A DNA stretch of 30,537 bases. It comes from Lobosporangium transversale (lineage: Eukaryota; Mortierellomycota; Mortierellomycetes; Mortierellales; Mortierellaceae). The DNA lies in NCBI RefSeq assembly GCF_002105155.1, contig NW_019029084.1, positions 1-30,537 on the forward strand, read 5' to 3'. The notes under the pieces were generated by a model. It saw nothing but the letters and a program-made list of their open reading frames with translations. It made no database searches and had not been told where the DNA came from. Of this stretch, positions 1 through 9,448 are shown piece after piece. Each line of letters opens with the position of its first letter. Positions within the stretch are counted from its first letter, which is position 1. The translations under genes were made by a program, and so were the position numbers.

Positions 1-1776
1 TCCATAATCTGCAATTCATATTTGGCATGGGCTGTTCCTGTAAATATCACTCTAGATCCTTTGTAATGAGACTGCCATAGATTAAGGTTCATTAGATGCT
101 TCAGGAACGGGTATTTATCCGGCACATACGGCTCTTTTTGGAATAACTCTCCATGTTCGTCGATAATGAACAGTGTTTTGCGCTCCTTCTGTTTGAATAG
201 GTCGAATACTGCGCGAGCAGCCACAATTGAGCAATCTATAACTTCAGAAAAGTCGAGGAGACTTTCCAGATCAGATGCCGTCAAGATATCCCTGTTGAAA
301 GCGAAGAAGCGCCTTAACAGTGCCTTTGCCGATTTTGTATCCGAACTTTCATTTAATATCGCGGCATCTGGTATATAAAGGGTAAGCCACCCTTCCGCAT
401 ATCCTTTTGCAGCAAGGAAATAGGATAGATATGACTTGCCAACCCCCATAGGACCAGAAAGGACTCGCCGAAATGAAAACCTTTGTTCAGCACTAATCTC
501 CTTCCACAATTCTAGCATCTGATCCGTAATTATAAATCCCGAATTATATTCCTCAAATTCTTTCGGTGTGAGGCCCAAGGATGGAATGTGAACTTGATCA
601 CCAAGCTGATTATCGCTTTTCAGATGATTAAACTTATTACGTGCATCGGGCGGGTCTTCAGGATTCTCCAGCATTGCGATCCAAGAGGGTGGTAACGTGA
701 CCATTTTCCATCAGAAGCCCTGTATTCTCTCCACCCTTCCTCAATGCGCATCTTCTTTGAAGGTGAAATATACTGTGGATCTAATATGATCATCGTACAC
801 ATACACAGTTGGTTAGTACCATAACATAGTCAGTCACCAAGTCGATCTATCTAAACAGCAAAAAACAAATTATTACCTTCATCCATTTTTCTCTTGAGAA
901 TCTGTTCCGATGACTCTAGAAAGATAAGAGAGCGCGGCAATGGCAGAAATGTTAGCATTTTGATCAGATCAAAGAATATATTGCTGTCAATGAGATATGA
1001 ACGCCAGCTAATGGAGAGTCAGAGCATGTGTGCGAAACGCGAAACAGATTCAATCAGAAAAACTAACAAATGCATCAATGTAAAAGGTCAAATAAAAATA
1101 AAAATAAAAATGAAAACTGTGTTCTCAGACAACAGTGAGAGTCTGAGGATGTGCACGGAGCATGGAGGGGCGACTTTTCAAATTCTTTTATAGAGATGAA
1201 ATCCAAAGTCGCCCCAGTTAAATAGTGTTGCCGAGATTCATCTCAACAACATAAAAAAGGGATAGATACACGTGACCGTGATGAGATAGCTTCATCAATT
1301 GAACAATTGAAATATCATCAGTCCATCAAGAGCTAATACATACCTCGCTGCGGTGGCTTGACAAAAACATGGATCGTTTTCCTTGGAAGTTCAGAATTAA
1401 ATATCTCCCAAAGCTCCATTGACGCGACTGTAAGAGCCTCTTTTGACTCGATTTCTGACTCAACGACGATCTTGCCTTTGTCAGGGATGGAAACTTTATA
1501 GAGGGTGAGGTCCTTGGCTTAACGCTGATCCACAGTAATATTGGGATAGATTGCTTGCTTGAGTTCATCGACTGAACAATTGGAAAGAATCTTTACAGAA
1601 AAAGAAGTTGCTTCTCCATCAACAATACAATAAATCTGTAGGCTGGTTGGTTCGGGGATTTTAGGGTCATTGGTGCTTGAAGACTCTTCCTTCGCTTCCC
1701 CTTTTCTTTCTTCTTTCCTTTCATACGGTTTAGTTCGAGGTGATAGGCATCGTGGTGATGTTCTGTCGCTTCCCAT
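1..1776 (-). pseudogene. Crinkler (CRN) family effector-like gene, P-loop NTPase tail, broken and cut by window edge
   Basis: The gene reads leftwards in three exons, 1776-1344, 915-877 and 780 to beyond position 1; both introns are GT-AG and both junctions are phase 1. Exon 1 encodes a basic leader and the ubiquitin-like CRN header (LQIYCIVDGEATSF, then LTLYKVSIPD and IHVFVKPPQR). Exon 3 encodes a P-loop NTPase with Walker A GPMGVGKS (432-455) and Walker B LFIIDEHG (about 150-173). Two breaks are visible: an in-frame TAA at 1519-1521, codon 86, where the intact paralogue has a differing stretch two codons longer, and a one-base loss in the A run at 704-707 that changes frame just before the tail. 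From there to the window edge the tail stays open. CRN proteins of this architecture are thought to act inside the nucleus of a host or a competitor. The family call is firm; function is inferred. Sequencing error could explain either break but hardly both. Confidence 0.85.
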
Positions 1777-2341
1777 TGTGATTTCAAAAACAAGGGTGTA
1801 AATGGACGGAGGACAGAAAATAGGGAAAGGTTGATAAAAATGCCAAAGGATGATAATTCAGTAGCAGGATGGTTCAAAATTGTCTAGAGATGAAGTTGAG
1901 GGAGGAAAAGAAAAAAAGAAAAAAAAAAGGAAAGGAAAGGAAAGGAAAGGAAAGGAAAGGCAATGAATGAAGGCTTGGAATAAATAAAAGAGCAAAATTG
2001 ATGGGAGCAAAACTGGGGGGAAATAAGAAAAAGTGAAAAGAGGATAAAGGAAGAAAAGGAAGAGGAGAGTGCAAAAATGAAGTGAAGCAAGTTAAAGAAA
2101 GGAGCGACAATTGATAAATCTGTTCCTTTATTTCAAGGTTGGGCTATGCTGTGTGTGTCTGTGAGAAATTTTTTTTCTTGTTGCACAAGACGCCATGCGA
2201 TTAAAGATTGAATTGGCCCCCAAGTGTGACGTAACATGTATTATTTAAATACACAAACACTATTCGTCTCTTTAACTCTCTTGTTTTCACCACACAATCG
2301 AAAGTGTGCACATCCACTCTTCACCTTACATTCATCCCACT
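1777..2341. promoter_or_regulatory. divergent promoter region between left CRN and small arm ORF
   Basis: This 565-bp gap lies between the start of the CRN pseudogene (minus) and the ATG of the small ORF (plus, 2342). On the CRN strand it is strongly pyrimidine-rich (TTCCTTT runs). A TATA-like TTATTTAAATA lies near 2241, about 100 bp before the small ORF. Apart from its first 68 bp the region belongs to the left inverted-repeat arm, so the intact CRN gene has almost the same promoter. Transcription starts cannot be placed from sequence alone. Confidence 0.4.
1911..1973. repeat. purine microsatellite (GGAAA)n in CRN upstream region
   Basis: A run of A/G containing five tandem GGAAA units, read as TTTCC on the CRN strand. 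The mirror tract at about 9255-9312 has four units and a longer T/CT part, so this is one of the few places where the two arms differ. It lies about 140-200 bp upstream of the CRN start codon. Confidence 0.8.
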
Positions 2342-2491
2342 ATGAACATGTCTAATACCTCATTCCAAGAACAAGAAGCTGTTACTGATGCTCCTATCAA
2401 TGATGTTCTCGCCATCAATCAAATTGAAAAGATATTGATCGGTGGATTTGAAGATATTCTAAGTGTTCAAACACGAATAATATATATATAA
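2342..2491 (+). CDS. small ORF of unknown function in the left arm (possible first exon)
   Basis: A 49-codon ORF starts MNMSNTSFQEQEAVTDAP and ends in an AT repeat. I do not recognise it. The composition looks coding, and further open stretches follow: about 2550-2660 (contains DQVDILAGHEFEFE, followed by a good GTAAGT donor) and about 2727-2950 (contains TLTLVFEDARIENGLNN). This suggests a spliced gene whose first intron would run from about 2461 to 2549, though I could not fix the phases. The mirror copy at 8728-8877 is the same protein. It is transcribed away from CRN and toward the hAT core. It may be a real gene caught in the duplication or a remnant. Confidence 0.35.
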   Translation: MNMSNTSFQEQEAVTDAPINDVLAINQIEKILIGGFEDILSVQTRIIYI

Positions 2492-2877
2492 TAATAATTT
2501 TCTGTATCAATGCTTTCCTTGATGATATCAAAGCAATAATTATGCTTTAGAGAAAAGCCCTTGACGCGTCAAACTCTGGGAAGGATAGAGAGGATGACAG
2601 TGAAGAAAGAGAAGGATAATGATCAAGTAGATATCCTGGCTGGCCATGAATTTGAATTCGAGGTAAGTGTTGCATTTATATTATAAAGTCTAGTTCATTG
2701 CTTGAGAGCATATAATAAAGAAAAAGCTGGACATTTGTACGTTAACTCTAGTCTTTGAAGACGCGCGTATTGAGAATGGACTTAATAATATTGTTGTTGT
2801 TCAAGCCGCAAAGCACTATAAAGTTGATCCTGAATCCAGAGATCTGAGCCTGAAGAGAAAGGGCGTGATGTTTTGGT

Positions 2878-2895
2878 TTCCAGCACGTGCTGGAA
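2878..2895. other. 18-bp perfect palindrome with CACGTG core (left copy)
   Basis: TTCCAGCACGTGCTGGAA is self-complementary over 18 bases and has an E-box core. It sits at the edge of the 22-bp minisatellite and is kept exactly in the right arm at 8324-8341. It may be a binding site or a hairpin; its function is unknown. Confidence 0.75.
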
Positions 2896-2904
2896 GAAAA
2901 CGAG

Positions 2905-3130
2905 CACAAACCTATTGCCCATACAGCACAAGCTGATTGCCCATACAGCACAAGCTGATTGCCCATACAGCACAAGCTGATTGCCCATACAGCACAAGCT
3001 GATTGCCCAAACAGCGCGAACCTGTTCTGAAACAGCATGAACCTGTTCTGAAACAGCACAAACCTTTTCTAAAACAGCGCGAACCTGTTCTGAAAACAGC
3101 ACAAACCTATTGCACAAACAGCGCTAACCT
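2905..3130. repeat. minisatellite, 22-bp and ~20-bp units (left arm)
   Basis: Four tandem 22-bp units with core CCCATACAGCACAAGC start at 2914, 2936, 2958 and 2980. They grade into shorter variants built on GAACCTGTTCTGAAACAGC up to about 3125. The mirror array in the right arm has three full 22-bp units, so copy number changed after the arms were copied. Reading frames through the array are open in several frames, but this is a by-product of the repeat. Confidence 0.9.
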
Positions 3131-3202
3131 GAAGAAAAAGCATACAGGCTTAAAAAAATCCACAATCATTTGCATGCATAACAGGCTTCTTCTCTTTTCG
3201 CA

Positions 3203-3276
3203 CTACCATTACCATTGCCATTACCATTACCATTGCCATTACCATTACCATTGCCATTGTCATTCTCATTCTCATT
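3203..3276. repeat. (CCATTACCATTG)n microsatellite (left arm)
   Basis: Imperfect tandem ACCATT/GCCATT hexamers ending in TCATTC variants. The mirror copy is at about 7966-8038. Confidence 0.85.
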
Positions 3277-3584
3277 CAATTCTCAGAGAACCTTCTGCAT
3301 CATCCCTATAAACACGCTTAATACCACGAACAGTTGACAGATTAACTTTATTTGTCTGATCTTGTCTCACAAAGCGGCCATGTACTTTAATAATTCAGTA
3401 AATGCTCGGCATCTCTGCCTCTGCTTTCTCTTTATTACTAATGTTGACTATATATAGTCAAAGCCAACTTCTACTTCCATAGCTAGGCTTCTATATCTCT
3501 ATATCTCAAAGATCTTAAAGACCAATAATCATCGTCTGTGACGCCAAGTAACACTGATACAATTGTACTAGATTCTTCTCTTGC

Positions 3585-3829
3585 AACAGCCTTCGCAAAG
3601 AGACAAAGGGAACAATCTTTAAATATGTTGAGCCCATTTACTCAATCCACATAAAACAGTTTGTTCCCCTCGTGGAGGAGAGAACCCTCGATATACGATA
3701 AAACTTTTTTTGTCCATATTCCTGTTTTGTTTAATAAAGTTTTTTCTGTTCTCATGCTCCCACTTTCCATTCCTCTTCCTGAATCAGTCTGCCTGACCTT
3801 GAAACGCAATTCCTTTTTTTTATTCAACG
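3585..3829. other. spacer between left arm and hAT-derived gene
   Basis: The 245 bp between the inner edge of the arm and the first likely hAT start codon hold no gene that I can support. I searched by eye for terminal inverted repeats shared with the sequence just before 7657 and for an 8-bp target duplication and found neither. Confidence 0.4.
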
Positions 3830-6800
3830 ATGAATGATAAGAGTGAGAATTTCTTGTTTGACAAAGAGCATGGCGAAGAGTATGACGAAGAGTATGACGA
3901 AGAGTATGGCGAAGAAAATAACGACGACTTTGATGAATATCACTCATTCAACCAGGAAGTCAGAAAATCTAGACGAAGACCCTACTTTCAACGAGAGTAG
4001 GTGCGAATTCGAGACTGACGATGATTACAGCGGGTTTTCTGGAAGGCGATCGCCTGTAAGTCTATACCTTTGACTCTTAGTTGCTAGTTAATACTTGATA
4101 TCCCTTGCTTCGAGCCTTTTTACTGACTTCTTCCGTACGCGTCAATGCTTCTGTAGTCAGAGAGCCTCATCGACCGACGCGCCCAGCGGCAAGCGCAGGC
4201 GAAGTGTGATATATGGCGTCGTGGTCAGGACAGACACGAACAAGAGCAAGTTGATGTTTACCAAAGCAACGATATTGACCATTCTGGCGGAGAATACAAT
4301 GTCTTGGGCGTGAAGACGCGCGAAGGGCGTTCAAGGTCTATGTTCGAGGAAGTGCAAACACGCCAGTTGCCCCAAGTGACTTCAAGAAGCGAAGCCAGCG
4401 TCGCCGCCAGTAGCATCAGGTCTGCCCAAGCCAAACGAGGATATCCTAAGACTCCTTCTCCTCCAACAAATCAGGGACTGCCTATTCAACCTGCCAGACC
4501 TAGGTCATTCCTACGTTCAATCTCAGCATCCCATGTTCTTGGCTCACCCTCTACATCCACATTATGCGCTCCGCGACAATCCCCACTACCACCGCTACAA
4601 AGGGCCGAGAGCTTTCATTATTATCGCAGTCCACAGCCTAGGTCTTATCTCCTCAGTTACTTCATCGTACTCTGGACGGCATAGAGATATGCATGGCGTT
4701 CAGCCCAAGTCGCCCATCTCCCTGCACCAGACCTCTCGGGCATCTTCATCGTCCTCCTCTTTTCGTGGACTTCCTCAGATCTCACGAGATTTAGCCTATC
4801 CTTTATCTTTTGACAACCCATAAGCAACCCTGCTTGCAGCTGAAGCTGAAGCTTTGGAGCAGCGTCGACCTAACCTACGTACCAGTCATGGAGCATCGGA
4901 GACATGGTACACGCTATATGAATCGCTTGAACTTGGCGTTTTACCTTCGCCCGAACGGTGCGACGACGCGCCCGCCTCACAAAAGCCTTTGGCACAAGTC
5001 CCAATACATAAGTCCATACGCAAGTCTAGTATCCTTGGACATTTCTATAATACAGATGCATCTGGCTTCTTCGAATGCCAGGTTAAGAACAGTCTCGGGG
5101 TAAAGTGTGGCATAAAGTACAAGAAGTTAGGGGCGGCAGATCACGAAAAAACCATCTCCTCAAAAACCACTCCACAATATATGAAGCTGTGCAGGAATTT
5201 CGCCTCTATCAAGGCATGGTCCAGAATGTCAAGTCGTCGAAAGATCAAGATGATGATGATGATGAGCCCCCTAGACCACAGGGGAACTTCGAAGTGGCTA
5301 GAGAGGGATTTGTTCTTACGACTATGAAGAGGCCACTTCCGTATGAACAACAGTTCTTCGAGAAATTACTTTTAAGGCTTATCGCCGACAACGGAGCGAC
5401 CTTCAAAATAATTGGCTCGGATTCTTTCAAGGCAATATGTTTGCAACTTAATGCATTATACGTAATTCCAAGCACAGACGCTATCCAATCAAACATGGAT
5501 TTAAGTGTAATGCATATGTGGAGGCAAATCGAGATACATCACTGATCGTAAAATTCAAGGCGCAATCACAGCGGATAGTTGGACAAGCGGTGATCAAAGG
5601 AAGTTCTTTGGAGTAACATTTCACTTTCTAACACATGACTTTCAGCCGGCTTCAGTTGTGATTGGCATGGAACGAGTCCAAGGCCCTCAATCGGCAGAAG
5701 TCCTATTGGAAAAGCTTGGTAAGAATATCATAGCTTTAGCTCTGTCGGTTTACTGCCTGTTTGAGACCTATGTAAATAACACTTTTAATCCTGGAATTTG
5801 TTCTATAGAACGTGTAGTCGCAAGATGGAATTTGGAAGGGCATTTGATCTGTGCAACAACGGATCAAGGGTCGAACATAAAAAGAGCCATACAGCTTTAT
5901 AATCTAAAGAAGAGTATTACCTGGCTTCCCTGTTTTTCCCATGTAATACAGCTGTGTATCAATAAGGCATTGGAACGAAGTTCTGGAGCTAAGGCGGTGA
6001 TGGAAAAATGCCAAAAGATCTCAACCTTCTTCAGAAGCTCCAGTCTTGCTATGGATCTGCTTAACAATCAGCGTAGCAAAACTGCTTACAACGAATGTCA
6101 CGCGATGGAACTCAAAATTCAACATGGCAGCAAGGGTGCTTGAAGTTTCAGAAGCAATTACAGCGGTCTATCAATTAATGAGGGCAGGATCCAAAGACGA
6201 AAAGCTCAAGGCTGCGGAGCTCGGGCGGCACCTCCTTGTCGAGGGAGAGATCGAGACCCTGCAGGAGATTATCACGCTCTTGGAGCCGGCTGCCAAGCTT
6301 ACACACTGGGCAGGCGCACATGATAACCCGACCATTTCGCAAATCTATTTGAGGGTCTACACCATGCTCCCGGCGCTTACAACATTCCGAACGGAAGAGA
6401 CGAGAGAGTTATGGCAAAGCCTGGACGAACAGATCAAAAAATCGTGGCCTCTCCAGGACATTCCAGATACCGTGCTCATTTCTATATTCCTGAACCCTGC
6501 TTGCGCAGCACTCGATATCTTAAAGGATACGATGCATGCTAGTGGGGAAAGTCTGTTTATAAAAGCAAAAAAACTCTGCAGCGAAGCCTTTAAGATATTC
6601 AAAGAGAATAATACAGTGACAAAAAATCCATTGCAAACGAGTGATTATCAGATACTCTACTTCTCTTCGAATTTTGCGGTAGAGCTCTACACTTCATCGG
6701 TACGCTTGCCGGACTACAATCACGATCGCTTTAAAGATAAGCCTCAGGACTATTGGAGGCCATATGGCATCGATGAAAATATCTCAGTTGAGGAACTTGC

Positions 6801-6978
6801 CCACTTCGCGCGCTCGTACCTCTGTATCCAGTCCACATCAACTGAGTCTGAGCGTTTGTTCAGTAAGGCAGGGCTAGTCCTCTCTCCACTTAGGACCAAC
6901 CTCAGTGATCGAAATGTGCGCAACATCATTTTTAGTCACAGCTTTGAGAAGATTCGGACTTTGTTAGACTTACAATGA
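3830..6978 (+). pseudogene. decayed hAT-superfamily transposase (BED finger + RNase H-like + hAT dimerisation)
   Basis: An acidic N-terminus (EEYDEEYDEEYGEE, from the ATG at 3830) leads into a proline/serine-rich stretch open from about 4157 to 4684, then a degenerate BED finger (SSILGHFYNTDASGFFEC, near 5030-5090). The transposase core follows: ITADSWTS (near 5570) and CATTDQGSN (near 5850) carry the expected acidic residues, then FSHVIQLCINKA and TRWNSKF (near 6100). The hAT C-terminal dimerisation block comes last, with LCIQSTSTESERLFSKAG near 6820-6880. Breaks: frame change near 3950, TAA at 4821-4823, frame changes near 4650, 5110, 5500-5550 and 6097. The 90-bp stretch 5719-5808 has GT-AG ends and reads through in frame, so it may be an intron. 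This is a clear hAT member, no longer able to make one intact protein. Confidence 0.9.
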
Positions 6979-7656
6979 AATAAATTAAGCGTTTTTATCT
7001 ACACTGCGCGTCAACAGTGTTGTATTTTGTCCACTACTTGTGAAAGTAGTATAAAGTGATTGGCAATATTAAGTTTTAGCTTTATTCTGAAAGATGCGTC
7101 TATATTTTGGACTCCATCAATGAAACTCGCTATATTTTAATGCTCAGACGGAGGCCCAGGCCGTTGTGATGACATAAGGACATCTTCCTTTGACTTTGCA
7201 GCTTTTTTTCTGATTACTCATCGTAATGTGGTAATTCTTCATCTATTAATTCTCGAAGCTAATATCTAGAGGATTTACAAACCACTCATCAATTTCAAAG
7301 AATGTATTGATCAAGCAGATGTCGGGCGCGTTTCACCCCTTTCTTTATGAGAGCGTTCTTGAGAGAAGACAAGTCAACTAATAGGACATTGGATAGGCCA
7401 GAGAGCAACTTTAACATGGCATTATGTTTAAATTTTACTTTGATATCCCGATGAGAATATGCTGTATCGCCATGCCGGTTGAAGAAATAAATGATAAAAA
7501 GCTTTTTCTCATACCATTTTTAATGACTTACACTTAACATCTGCCTCAAGAATAAAGTATATATTCCACGGAGTGACAACCATGGTGCCTGAGGGATAGG
7601 GACTTCAGCATTGCTAAGCCAGGGCAAGACTTCTTTTACTAAGCCCAAAAAGAGTG
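6979..7656. other. spacer between hAT gene and right arm, with one decayed coding stretch
   Basis: This 678-bp stretch probably includes the 3' UTR of the hAT gene. No intact gene is visible. The only coding-like signal is an open minus-strand run at 7295-7510, listed separately. Terminal repeats of the transposon could not be identified. Confidence 0.4.
7295..7510 (-). pseudogene. open stretch of about 71 codons without a start, unknown family
   Basis: The minus strand is open from 7510 to a TGA at 7295-7297. It has protein-like composition, including KLFIIYFFNRHGDTAYSH and NVLLVDLSSLKNALI, but no ATG before its middle. A second protein-like piece, TPWNIYFILEADVK, lies just upstream near 7545-7590. 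I do not recognise the family. It could be a decayed gene inside the palindrome core, unrelated to the hAT gene on the other strand. Confidence 0.3.
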
Positions 7657-7965
7657 GCAAGAGAAGAATCTAGTACAATTGTATCAGTGTTACTTGGCGT
7701 CACAGACGATGATTATTGGTCTTTAAGATCTTTGAGATATAGAGATATAGAAGCCTAGCTATGGAAGTAGAAGTTGGCTTTGACTATATATAGTCAACAT
7801 TAGTAATAAAGAGAAAGCAGAGGCAGAGATGCCGAGCATTTACTGAATTATTAAAGTACATGGCCGCTTTGTGAGACAAGATCAGACAAATAAAGTTAAT
7901 CTGTCAACTGTTCGTGGTATTAAGCGTGTTTATAGGGATGATGCAGAAGGTTCTCTGAGAATTGA

Positions 7966-8038
7966 ATGAGAATGAGAATGACAATGGCAATGGTAATGGT
8001 AATGGCAATGGTAATGGTAATGGCAATGGTAATGGTAG
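7966..8038. repeat. (CAATGGTAATGG)n microsatellite (right arm)
   Basis: Mirror copy of the hexamer tract at 3203-3276. Confidence 0.85.
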
Positions 8039-8111
8039 TGCGAAAAGAGAAGAAGCCTGTTATGCATGCAAATGATTGTGGATTTTTTTAAGCCTGTATG
8101 CTTTTTCTTCA

Positions 8112-8315
8112 GGTTAGCGCTGTTTGTGCAATAGGTTTGTGCTGTTTTCAGAACAGGTTCGCGCTGTTTTAGAAAAGGTTTGTGCTGTTTCAGAACAGGT
8201 TCATGCTGTTTCAGAACAGGTTCGCGCTGTTTGGGCAATCAGCTTGTGCTGTATGGGCAATCAGCTTGTGCTGTATGGGCAATCAGCTTGTGCTGTATGG
8301 GCAATAGGTTTGTGC
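8112..8315. repeat. minisatellite, right-arm copy with three 22-bp units
   Basis: Full units with core GCTTGTGCTGTATGGG start at 8240, 8262 and 8284, next to shorter CAGAACAGGTT variants. The left arm has four full units, so the array has changed by one unit. Confidence 0.88.
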
Positions 8316-8323
8316 TCGTTTTC

Positions 8324-8341
8324 TTCCAGCACGTGCTGGAA
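8324..8341. other. 18-bp perfect palindrome with CACGTG core (right copy)
   Basis: The same TTCCAGCACGTGCTGGAA as at 2878-2895, again directly beside the minisatellite. Confidence 0.75.
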
Positions 8342-8727
8342 ACCAAAACATCACGCCCTTTCTCTTCAGGCTCAGATCTCTGGATTCAGGATCAACTTTA
8401 TAGTGCTTTGCGGCTTGAACAACAACAATATTATTAAGTCCATTCTCAATACGCGCGTCTTCAAAGACTAGAGTTAACGTACAAATGTCCAGCTTTTTCT
8501 TTATTATATGCTCTCAAGCAATGAACTAGACTTTATAATATAAATGCAACACTTACCTCGAATTCAAATTCATGGCCAGCCAGGATATCTACTTGATCAT
8601 TATCCTTCTCTTTCTTCACTGTCATCCTCTCTATCCTTCCCAGAGTTTGACGCGTCAAGGGCTTTTCTCTAAAGCATAATTATTGCTTTGATATCATCAA
8701 GGAAAGCATTGATACAGAAAATTATTA

Positions 8728-8877
8728 TTATATATATATTATTCGTGTTTGAACACTTAGAATATCTTCAAATCCACCGATCAATATCTTTTCAATTTGA
8801 TTGATGGCGAGAACATCATTGATAGGAGCATCAGTAACAGCTTCTTGTTCTTGGAATGAGGTATTAGACATGTTCAT
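8728..8877 (-). CDS. small ORF of unknown function in the right arm
   Basis: Identical at the protein level to the ORF at 2342-2491 and in mirror orientation, so both copies point toward the hAT core. An upstream TATA-like TATTTAAATA is kept near 8970-8980. As on the left, possible downstream exons lie toward 8250-8650 on the minus strand. Function unknown. Confidence 0.35.
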   Translation of the reverse strand: MNMSNTSFQEQEAVTDAPINDVLAINQIEKILIGGFEDILSVQTRIIYI

Positions 8878-9448
8878 AGTGGGATGAATGTAAGGTGAAG
8901 AGTGGATGTGCACACTTTCGATTGTGTGGTGAAAACAAGAGAGTTAAAGAGACGAATAGTGTTTGTGTATTTAAATAATACATGTTACGTCACACTTGGG
9001 GGCCAATTCAATCTTTAATCGCATGGCGTCTTGTGCAACAAGAAAAAAATTTTTCTCACACACACAGCATAGCCCAACCTTGAAATAAAGGAACAGATTT
9101 ATCAATTGTCGCTCCTTTCTTTAACTTGCTTCACTTCATTTTTGCACTCTCCTCTTCCTTTTCTTCCTTTATCCTCTTTTCACCTTTTTCTTATTTCCCC
9201 CCAGTTTTGCTCCCATCAATTTTGCTCTTTTATTTATTCCAAGCCTTCATTCATTGCCTTTCCTTTCCTTTCCTTTCCTTTTTTTTTTCTTTTTTTCTTT
9301 TTTTCTTTTCCTCCCTCAACTTCATCTCTAGACAATTTTGAACCATCCTGCTACTGAATTATCATCCTTTAGCATTTTTATCAACCTTTCCCTATTTTCT
9401 GTCCTCCATCTATTTACGCCCTTGTTTTTAAACAGGTTTGAAAACACA

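Larger units (their letters stand above)
1845..3584. repeat. left arm of a ~1.7-kb near-perfect inverted repeat
   Basis: The reverse complement of this stretch matches 7657-9370 almost base for base. The differences I found are mostly short indels: the TTTCC microsatellite, one fewer copy of a 22-bp minisatellite unit on the right, an AT dinucleotide run near 2480, and a GT run near 2155. The inner edge is sharp at 3584/7657. At the outer edge, 1844/9371, substitutions start to build up toward the CRN start codons. The arm holds the CRN promoter, a small unknown ORF, a minisatellite and a CACGTG-centred palindrome. Confidence 0.93.
7657..9370. repeat. right arm of the ~1.7-kb inverted repeat
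   Basis: Mirror image of 1845-3584, separated from it by 4072 bp. It carries the promoter of the intact CRN gene, the second copy of the small ORF, the minisatellite and the palindrome. Its outer edge lies only 79 bp upstream of the CRN start codon at 9449. Confidence 0.93.

Noticed and set aside
1874..2110. Phe/Leu/Ser/Pro-rich minus-strand frames resembling membrane proteins
   Set aside because: Low-complexity translation of the pyrimidine-rich CRN upstream region; the mirror frames at 9106-9357 differ by indels, which a real gene would not tolerate.
2748..3311. Repeat-protein-like frames with AVWAISLCCMGNQLVLYGQ on one strand and PVLKQHEPVLKQ on the other
   Set aside because: Both come from the minisatellite, are open on both strands, lack a clear start context and change frame between the arms.
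1845..9370. Inverted-repeat arms as terminal inverted repeats of the hAT element
   Set aside because: hAT elements have short terminal repeats; these arms hold a CRN promoter and another ORF, and homology continues outward into both CRN genes. No 8-bp target duplication was found.
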